Assembly: GCA_027019405.1 (NCBI GenBank)
Contig: JALUWO010000144.1
Location: forward strand, 1-63,378
Length of the DNA stretch: 63,378 bases
Direction of reading: 5' to 3'
Source: Candidatus Altimarinota bacterium
GTDB lineage: Bacteria; Patescibacteriota; Gracilibacteria; BD1-5; UBA6164
The notes under the pieces: generated by a model
What the model was told of the DNA's origin: nothing
The model's database searches: none
Seen by the model: only the letters and a program-made list of their open reading frames with translations
Translations under genes and position numbers: made by a program
Shown: piece by piece, positions 57,419 to 63,378 of the stretch
Numbering within the stretch: the first letter of the stretch is position 1
Layout of the letters: every line of letters starts with the position of its first letter

Positions 57419-58115
57419 AGATAGAATTATAAATATTGATTCAAATATTGAAGATAATAAATTTTTAATTAAAAAGTTAAACTATGAAAAAACTATTTCA
57501 AATAATGATTTTGAAATAGTCTTTTTATCTGATTTTTTAGAAAAAAGAAAAAATTTAGAAATGCTTGAAAAAAGTAAAACAAAACCAGCAACTTGGGGAA
57601 ATGTTTATTCTCCCAAAGATGAAATTGAATTATTTAAGGAAATATTTGAAGATGCTATTAAAAATAATAAAAAAACTCATATAGTTTGAATTACTTTATG
57701 AGAAGAAATAGAAATATTGGAAGAATATTATAGAAAATTATGATTTTTTTGTGAAGATATTAATGCTTTTAAAGTAGATTTTTCTAAAGTTTTAGTTTCA
57801 GCTTCAGTAAAAATAGAAAATATAATGTGGAGAGGAAGTGATTATAAAAGATTAAGAGAAAAAATATTTTTTAATCCTCCAATAAGAGAATCTTGAGAAG
57901 TAAAAAATATGTTTAAATGAATAAATAGATGAGTTACAGCTTGAATTTATTGTCCTTATCTAACCTCTCATAAAGGAGAGGAATTTAGAGAATTTTTAAG
58001 AGAACAAATTAATTCAGAACATATCTTATCAATTACTATGGCAAAAGTTTTGAATTATAATTTAGCTGATTTTGGATTTAATGGGGAAGAAAGTGATTTT
58101 ATAGTAGAATATTAA
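57402..58115 (+). CDS. Hypothetical protein
   Basis: A protein of 237 residues, alpha/beta in look. THIVGITLGEEIEILEEYY, GVTAGIYCPYLTSHKG and the late FLREQINSEHILSITMAKVL are the most marked parts. The DNA for PYLTSHKGEEF (CCTCTCATAAAGGAGAGG) is a weak palindrome that recalls the repeats elsewhere, but it could be chance. No function is assigned. Confidence 0.55.
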
Positions 58116-58153
58116 AAAATAACTTAGATTTTTATCTAAGTTATTTTTTACAT
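58114..58153. terminator. Terminator between converging genes
   Basis: AAAAAATAACTTAGAT / ATCTAAGTTATTTTTT stem; also serves trxB on the minus strand. Confidence 0.8.
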
Positions 58154-59056
58154 CAAATCACTATGTACACTATCAGCTGCTAAACATCATTCTGCAGCAC
58201 TCATAATAGTTTGTTTAAATTTGTTACTGTTTGTTGTAACATCTCAAGCAGCATACAATCCTGGAATAGAAGTTTGTTGTCTTTTATCTACTACTAGACA
58301 ACCTTCTTCATCCTTTTGAGGATTTAAATCTTCAACTACTCCAGTATTTGGAATAGTCCCAACTGCAATAAAAATTCAATCAGCTTTTAATTCTTTTCAT
58401 CTTTTTAATTTTACTCAAGTCATTCAAAGCATATCTCAAGTAATTTCTTCAATTTGTTCATTTAAAACAAGTTCTATATTTTCTTTAGCTTTTGCTTTTT
58501 CTACCCAAGAATCTTCTGCTCTAAATGTATCTCTTCTATGTACTAAATATACTTTATTTGCTATATCAGCTAAATATAAAGCTTCTGTTACTGCAGTATT
58601 TCATCACCCAGCAATAATCACATCTCTTCCTTTGAAAAACATTCCATCACAAGTAGCACAATAACTTACTCATTTACCTAAAAATTCTTTTTCTCAAGGT
58701 ATTTCTAGGTGTCTATGATTATTTCAAGTAGCAATTATAACTCTTTTAGCTTTAAATTCTTTTCATGAAGTAGTAATAATATGAAAGTGATCTTCATGTT
58801 TATTTACTTTTTCTACCATTTCTTGAAGTATTTCAGAACCTGAAACTTCAGCATGTTTTTTAAAATTATCCATTATTTCTTTACCTGGAGCAGAAATAGT
58901 ACCAGGGTAGTTTTCAACTTTATGAGAAGTTGCTAGAGCTCATCCTGGTTGAGCACCAATAATTAAATTTTTTAGTTTGTATCTACTTGCATACATTCAA
59001 GCAGGATATCCTGCTGAACCAGCTCAAACTATTATTACATCATACATATTTTCCAT
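58148..59056 (-). CDS. trxB: Thioredoxin reductase
   Basis: A protein of 302 residues. GAGSAGYPAGMYASR binds FAD, SYCATCDG is the redox-active CxxC, AGGGNTAVTEALYLADI binds NADPH, and GLYAAGDVTT is the second FAD motif. It keeps thioredoxin reduced. Length is normal. Start ATG at 59056 is chosen over 59047 because it lies just before the FAD-binding strand and leaves a short, typical N-terminus. The thioredoxin itself is not in the window. Confidence 0.92.
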
Positions 59057-59129
59057 AGTTTTTCTTTTTTAAGTTTTAAAATTTATATTATTTTAACTAT
59101 TTAAAAAATAAATCAATTTTTATTTATAC

Positions 59130-59157
59130 TTGATTTTTAATCAAATTTAATTATAAA
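59130..59157 (+). promoter_or_regulatory. Promoter of the GGN-glycine operon
   Basis: TTGATT (59130-59135), 16 nt, TATAAA (59152-59157). A short inverted repeat TTGATT-TTT-AATCAA (59130-59144) covers the -35 box and could be an operator. Confidence 0.5.
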
Positions 59158-59195
59158 TAATTTATAAAAATAAAAACAAAAAAAAGGAGAATGCA

Positions 59196-59801
59196 ATGGA
59201 AGTAGAAAATGATGTTTTTACCATTCAAGTTCCTGTTGAATTTTTTGATAGGGCATTGGCAGACAAGGTTGATTTGAGGGTTAATTATTATGATCCACTA
59301 TTAGGAGAAGCGGTAGTAGAATTGAGTAAAGATTTTACTTTAGATTACTATACAAAGTTTTTTCTTAATATTGTTTCTAATAATGATGATATTGAAGAAT
59401 CATATAAAATTCCTATAGGTATAGAAAGAGTTGAAAATGGTTTAAAGTTATTGTCTGTTGAGGAATTTTTTGAAAAACAAGCTGCAGAAAAAACTGAAAG
59501 TTTTTTCTATGAACTTGAAATTGATGGTAAAACTGAAGAAGTTTTGGTAGTAAGTTTTTCAAAGGAAATTATTATAAAGGCCTTGATAAATGAAGAAAAT
59601 ATGACAATGCAATTAGATAGTTTTAATCAAATTGTGATTGACCAATTTAAAATGCAAGAAATTCTTTCAAAACCTGTTAATTAGTCTTATGTTAATCTCA
59701 TATTCAGAAAAGTTTCTGAAGAAAAATATGAGTTTTTTGGTATTTTAATTGAACCAGATATAGATTCTGGACAATTAAAAACAACAAGCAAAAAAATTTA
59801 A
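59196..59801 (+). CDS. Unknown protein with in-frame TAG, GGN-only glycines
   Basis: The frame is open for 162 codons to a TAG at 59682-59684, then stays open for 38 more codons to TAA at 59801. All six glycines are GGN, and AAGGAGA at 59184-59190 is well placed before ATG 59196. The protein is acidic, soluble and without a signal peptide or known motif; EVENDVFTIQVPVEFFDRALADK opens it (split here by sense, not domain). If UAG is read, the product is 201 residues. If not, the tail is a relic. The following zinc-ribbon gene is 19 nt downstream. Confidence 0.6.
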
Positions 59802-59820
59802 AATAAGGAGGGTAAAATTG

Positions 59821-59997
59821 ATGAAAAAGGATTTTAAATGTAGGGTATGTGGTTGTACTAAATACTCTACAAAAACTATAAGTAATGGTAATGGTGTAGT
59901 AGGTTTTGGGGGTAGGGCAATAGTCGAATATTATTATTGTAATAATTGCTCAGCAATTTTTAAAGACCCAAAAAAATTTTCTTTATCAAAAAAATAA
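59821..59997 (+). CDS. Small zinc-ribbon protein
   Basis: A protein of 58 residues. CRVCGC at 7-12 and CNNC at 39-42 or so form the two knuckles of a zinc ribbon. Six glycines, all GGN; codons such as GTC, TGC and AGG are rare elsewhere in the window. AAGGAGGG stands 10 nt before the start. It probably binds nucleic acid or a partner protein. With the gene before it, it makes a two-gene operon. Confidence 0.7.
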   Translation: MKKDFKCRVCGCTKYSTKTISNGNGVVGFGGRAIVEYYYCNNCSAIFKDPKKFSLSKK

Positions 59998-59998
59998 A

Positions 59999-60008
59999 AA
60001 GGAGGGGG
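59999..60008 (+). other. Shine-Dalgarno-like site without a gene
   Basis: AAGGAGGGGG followed by TAAAA, the same wording as the site before the zinc-ribbon gene, but a terminator follows directly. It may mark a deleted third gene of the operon. Confidence 0.45.
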
Positions 60009-60010
60009 TA

Positions 60011-60043
60011 AAAAGCCTTGTAGAGAAATCTACAAGGCTTTTA
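60011..60043 (+). terminator. Terminator of the GGN-glycine operon
   Basis: AAAAGCCTTGTAGA GAAA TCTACAAGGCTTTT: a 14-bp stem with a GAAA loop, one of the most stable in the window. Confidence 0.85.
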
Positions 60044-60099
60044 GTTTGCAAAAAATTATAAAAAAATATAATTAGTTAAATTAAAATTAATTAAAAACA

Positions 60100-61338
60100 A
60101 TGACTAGAAAACAATCACTTAGAGAATTAGAACAAATTCAACAAAATCTTGAGTATCAAAATAAGCAGCTTAGAGTTTTTGTAGCTGATATTCTTCCTGA
60201 AGATATTGAAATAAGACAAAATATGGAAGATAGAATGGTTGAACTTGAAAATTTGGTAAATACTTATGGTTGAGTTGTAATAGTTAAACATATTCAAAAT
60301 AAATCAGTTCCTGATTATAATACTTTTATTTGAGAAGGAAGACTTGATGATATAATTACTGAAATGAAAGAACAAAAAGCAAATATATTAATTTTATGAA
60401 ATATCTTAAAACCAAGGCAAATTTATGCTATAAATGAAAAATTGAAAACTATTTGAGCAAAAGCTTGGGATAGAGTAGATTTGATTTTAAAAATTTTTGA
60501 AAGAAATGCTTTTAGTAAAGAAGCTAAACTACAAATAGAATTAGCTTCTATAAAACATATGTGACCAAGAATTTTTGATATGTGAATGGAACTTTGAAAA
60601 CAATGATGAAAAGGTAAATGAGAAACAAATACTGAGATAATGAAAAGACATTTAGCTAAAAGAGAAAAAGCTATAAAAGATGAATTAGAGCATTTTGCAA
60701 AAGTAAGAGCACAACATAGACAATCAAGAAATAGAAAAGGAATTCAAACTGTTTGAGTTGTAGGATATACAAATGCCTGAAAATCAACTCTTACAAATAT
60801 ATTAACAAAAAAATGAGTCTTAGCTGAAGATAAGCTTTTTGCTACACTTGGAACAAGTGTTTGAAAGATGTTTATAGAAGCTAGTTATGATGAAAAAACA
60901 AACACATATATTCCACCCAAAGAAATACTTATAAATGATACTATATGATTTATAAGAGAACTTCCACCAAAACTTATTGATGCCTTTAAATCAACTTTGG
61001 AAGATTCTATAGAATCTGATTTATTACTTCATGTTATTGATTCAGCTGACCCAAAAGTAGATATAAAAATAAATGTTGTAGATGATATTTTAAAAGGTAT
61101 TTGAGCTAATCAAAAAAAGATTTATGTTTTTAATAAAATTGATTGATTACAAGATAAAGAGTATATTGAAAAAGTAGAGGAATATATAGATTGAAAAAAG
61201 CAGATAAAAGAGATAAAATATAAAGATAAAATTGAATATTTAAAACAAAAATATGCTGATAAAAATCCTATATTTATTTCAGCCTGAAAAAATATTTGAA
61301 TAAAAGAGTTAAAACAAAGAATAATTGAGGAATTATAA
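60100..61338 (+). CDS. hflX: GTPase HflX
   Basis: A protein of 412 residues. The N-terminal HflX domain (GEGRLDDIITEMKEQKANILI, then a helical hairpin RQSRNRKGIQ) precedes the G domain: GYTNAGKSTL is G1, NDTIGFIRELP G3 and FNKIDGL G4. HflX splits stalled or hibernating ribosomes. Several glycines of the P-loop region are TGA. Confidence 0.92.
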
Positions 61339-61373
61339 AAAAGTAGAAGATTTTAATCTTCTACTTTTAAGTT
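61338..61373 (+). terminator. Terminator of hflX, part of a duplicated segment
   Basis: AAAAGTAGAAGATT / AATCTTCTACTTTT stem. The same sequence ends the gene at 62369. Confidence 0.8.
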
Positions 61374-61395
61374 TAGTGTTTTTAAAAAAATAAAT

Positions 61396-61426
61396 TTGAC
61401 AGATGGGGGGGGGAAGTGAATATACT
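61396..61426 (+). promoter_or_regulatory. Promoter with a G9 tract in the spacer
   Basis: TTGACA (61396-61401), 19 nt, TATACT (61421-61426). A run of nine G at 61405-61413 lies in the spacer. Nine G in a row is very unlikely by chance in this AT-rich DNA. Loss of two G would give the 17-nt optimum. I infer slippage-based switching. Confidence 0.6.
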
Positions 61427-61439
61427 CTGAAGGCTTAAA

Positions 61440-61494
61440 AAATCTAAATCCTAAATCACTGTTTTTGTAAGGAGGTTTTGAAGTGATTAGATTT
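61440..61494 (+). promoter_or_regulatory. Leader hairpin with AAGGAGG in the loop (cassette C)
   Basis: AATCACT (61454-61460) pairs with AGTGATT (61482-61488), and AAATCT (61440-61445) with AGATTT (61489-61494); the loop shows AAGGAGG at 61469-61475. It would be close to the 5' end of the transcript. Confidence 0.55.
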
Positions 61495-61500
61495 ATATAA
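61483..61500 (+). CDS. Possible five-codon leader peptide
   Basis: GTG ATT AGA TTT ATA TAA, seven nt after a perfect AAGGAGG. The frame is conserved in the second copy (63322-63339). It may only be a ribosome-loading site. No codon run that suggests classical attenuation is present. Confidence 0.35.
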   Translation: MIRFI

Positions 61501-61580
61501 GTAGGGTAAAAAAATTAAGTTGCTTTGTAAAAAAAGCTAGACAAAAACAAAAAGAGAAATAAAATACAAAGGAGTCATAA

Positions 61581-62309
61581 ATGACTAAAAAATTGATTGT
61601 TATGCTGGCTATGCTAGTAGGTTTGGTTAGTAGTGCAAGTGCAGCTGAATTTAATAATGGTTATTTAGTTTATGCTGATAAATTTATAGATTCAGTAAAA
61701 CCAATTAAAAATACATTAATTCAGAATGCAACAAAGTATAATAATAGTTGTGGTCCAACATCATTATCTTTTGCTTTTAATTACTATTACTATAAGAAAA
61801 AAGGAAAAGTTGTTGATTTGTTTAAAGATACTAGAAAATCTAAAATAGTTTTAGATAGGATGTATAAGGTGTTAAGTTCAACTGATAAAAATTTTGATGT
61901 TACTTTAAATGAGCTTAAAGTAATAGCAAAAGAATATTTAAAGTTTAGAGGTTCTCCTCATACTTATAGGAGATATTCAGGATACTCTTTTGAAAAAAAT
62001 AGACAGAAATTGGTTGAAACTATAAAAAATGATAAATTAGCATTTATTGCTTTTGCTGAAGGAGATTATGAGAAAAATCCTGTATCACCTTATGGTCATA
62101 TAGTTATAGCTTATGCTTATTTACACAAAAAAGATGATGATGGGCATAATGCTTTAGATCCACAAAATAATCATGAAAATGATAGGATATATTTTTTTGA
62201 TCCATATTTTGGTTATTCTGGTGGGAAATATTATGTAACAGTTGGAGAAGCTAAATATAATAATGTTTTAGATCTAGTTAATTTGGCTTACCTTCAAGTA
62301 GAACCATAA
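61581..62309 (+). CDS. Secreted C39-like cysteine protease, GGN-only glycines
   Basis: A protein of 242 residues. Signal peptide MTKKLIVMLAMLVGLVSSASA; then NNSCGPTSLSFAF carries the nucleophile cysteine, YGHIVIAYAY the histidine and FFDPYFGYSGGKYYV the aspartate of a papain-like Peptidase_C39_2 domain. It probably cuts peptides outside the cell, for example those of a host bacterium or competing strain. All 13 glycines are GGN and a Shine-Dalgarno (AAGGAG) precedes the start, unlike most genes here. Promoter, leader and terminator match the cassette pattern at 52749-53704. Confidence 0.78.
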   Translation: MTKKLIVMLAMLVGLVSSASAAEFNNGYLVYADKFIDSVKPIKNTLIQNATKYNNSCGPTSLSFAFNYYYYKKKGKVVDLFKDTRKSKIVLDRMYKVLSSTDKNFDVTLNELKVIAKEYLKFRGSPHTYRRYSGYSFEKNRQKLVETIKNDKLAFIAFAEGDYEKNPVSPYGHIVIAYAYLHKKDDDGHNALDPQNNHENDRIYFFDPYFGYSGGKYYVTVGEAKYNNVLDLVNLAYLQVEP

Positions 62310-62317
62310 TTTTATAT

Positions 62318-62350
62318 AAGGAGAGTGTAACTCTCCTTTCAGTTTTTTTT
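62318..62350 (+). terminator. Terminator of cassette C
   Basis: GGAGAGT GTA ACTCTCC then TTTCAGTTTTTTTT. Same stem as at 53671. Confidence 0.8.
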
Positions 62351-62368
62351 ATCTAATAATTAAAAATT

Positions 62369-63172
62369 ATGAAAAAAATAATTTCATTTATAATTTTATT
62401 ATTTTCTATATTTGTTTCTTTTTATTTTTATTTAGAGAATAAAAAATTAAAAGCAATAAATAATGAAAATTTTAAAATTATAAGCAATTTAAAAGAAAAA
62501 AATAAATTGGAAAATAATTTGTGATTAAATTATTTTTGTAAACAAGAATTTGAATTTGATTTTAATAAAGATAAATTTTTATTATATAAAAAATATTATG
62601 ATTTATTAAATAATTGAGAATTAAAAAATTTTTATAATAAATATAAGATTATTAATAGTTCTTTTATGTTTTCATTAAATGAATGAAATTTAGAATTAAC
62701 TAAAAAAATATTAAATGATAATAAAATTGGTAAGTTATTTGTTGAAACTAAAAAAATAAAATTATTGATAGAATTATTGAAAAGTATTAATTTTTCAGAT
62801 TTAGATATTTTGTCTTTTTGAATTGAAAAATTAGAAAATAATAATGATTTAGATATTTTATTTGATTTAATTAATACAAAGATTAATAATTCAAAAAATT
62901 CTATAAATATTTTAAAATCTTTAAATTTAGATTTACCATATAATTTTAAAATTTCCAATAATAATTTAAGTAAACTAGAAAAACTAAAAGTTAATGAAAT
63001 TATTTTAAATAAAATATTATCAAATACTAAAGAATTTTTAAAAAATAGTATATATATAGAAAAAATAATTTATCCTGATTGAATTAATTATAATTGAAAA
63101 AAAGCTTTTTATTTTATAAAAAGAAACTGAAAAATTTATATTTATGATAATTTATGAAAAAGGATAAATTAA
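62369..63172 (+). CDS. Membrane-anchored or secreted helical protein
   Basis: A protein of 267 residues. The N-terminal hydrophobic segment (IISFIILLFSIFVSFYFYL) can be an anchor or uncleaved signal; a long helical, Asn/Lys-rich domain follows. The C-terminal IYPDGINYNGKKAFYFI and IYIYDNLGKRIN look like short beta hairpins. Glycines are TGA, so it is a host-style gene. Its place after a GGN-type secreted-protein gene repeats the arrangement at 52885-54622. Confidence 0.6.
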
Positions 63173-63173
63173 T

Positions 63174-63213
63174 TATAAAAAGTAGAAGATTTTAATCTTC
63201 TACTTTTAAGTTT
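63174..63213 (+). terminator. Terminator, second copy
   Basis: AAAAGTAGAAGATT / AATCTTCTACTTTT, identical to that after hflX. Confidence 0.8.
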
Positions 63214-63378
63214 GTAGTTTTTAAAAAAATAAATTTGACAGATGGGGAGGAGGAGTGAATATACTCTGAAAGCTTAAAAAATCTAAATCCCAAATCACTG
63301 TTTTTGTAAGGAGGTTTTGAAGTGATTAGATTTATATAAGTAGGGTAAAAAAATTAAGTTGCTTTGTAAAAAAAGCTA
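63178..63378 (+). repeat. Direct repeat, copy 2 (runs off the window)
   Basis: Same order as copy 1: terminator, TTGACA (63235-63240), TATACT (63260-63265) with a 19-nt spacer, AAGGAGG (63308-63314) in a hairpin loop, and the GTG leader frame. In the spacer the G9 tract is broken (GGGGAGGAGG). A further cassette gene probably starts just past the right edge. Confidence 0.85.

Larger units (their letters stand above)
61339..61540 (+). repeat. Direct repeat, copy 1: terminator, promoter and leader
   Basis: About 200 nt that recur at 63178-63378 with only a few changes. It contains the hflX terminator, a TTGACA promoter, the leader hairpin and a five-codon leader frame, and so forms the expression part of a cassette. 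Confidence 0.85.

Noticed and set aside
57960-57995. A fifth palindromic insert in the gene at 57402
   Set aside because: The match (CCTCTCATAAAGGAGAGG) is short and has normal GC around it, so chance is a good explanation.
1-63378. Widespread pseudogenes or poor sequence quality
   Set aside because: Apparent breaks are nearly all TGA codons at conserved glycines; with TGA as Gly the genes are full length. Only the A7 frameshift and the two TAG cases remain.

Overview
The window is very AT-rich and reads correctly only if UGA is decoded as glycine (translation table 25). TGA falls at conserved glycines throughout, for example in the P-loop of the NifH-like protein, the GDGDGYG motif of KorB and the G1 loop of HflX. 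TAA and TAG are the stops of nearly all genes. This code, together with the type IV pilus genes and the gene-dense layout, points to Absconditabacteria (SR1) or Gracilibacteria (BD1-5) of the Patescibacteria/CPR. I cannot decide between the two. Read with this code there is almost no empty DNA: no gene-free stretch exceeds 300 bases. No tRNA, rRNA, CRISPR array or insertion sequence was seen.

Positions 1-24,200 hold the most unusual part, a block of accessory metabolism. From 3 to 18,506 seventeen genes lie on the + strand with overlaps or gaps of at most about 30 nt, and look like one operon. They encode a NifH/BchL-type iron protein, two proteins of the nitrogenase component-1 superfamily, two NodU/TobZ-type O-carbamoyltransferases, a flavin halogenase-like monooxygenase, a HemN-like enzyme, seven further radical SAM proteins, two short Rossmann proteins of Gfo/Idh type and a methyltransferase. 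Two more radical SAM genes, a membrane protein and a frameshifted GT2 glycosyltransferase follow. I know no characterised pathway with this combination. It looks like a biosynthetic route to a carbamoylated, reduced and possibly halogenated product.

Positions 24,191-52,714 are core genome: prepilin peptidase, HU, an RsbW-like kinase, FtsQ, RbfA, bS21, an MFS protein, a U32 protein, MurA, a PrsW-like protease, a type IV pilus operon (36.2-41.7 kb plus a pilin at 43 kb), bL25, YebC, dCMP deaminase, bL33, a PLD-family protein, a 946-residue unknown and KorAB.

Positions 52,741-63,378 mix ordinary UGA-Gly genes (RNase HII-QueH fusion, TrxB, HflX) with transcription units that look different. These encode two secreted protease-like proteins, a 201-codon unknown and a zinc ribbon. 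Together they have 42 glycine codons and none is UGA. They have strong Shine-Dalgarno sites. Two carry an in-frame UAG followed by open frame. The two secreted-protein units share a design: TTGACA promoter with a simple-sequence tract in its spacer (TA8 or G9), a leader hairpin showing AAGGAGG in its loop, and a matching GGAGAGT/ACTCTCC terminator. A second copy of the promoter and leader begins again at the right edge. I read these as mobile, code-neutral and possibly phase-variable cassettes for exported proteins.
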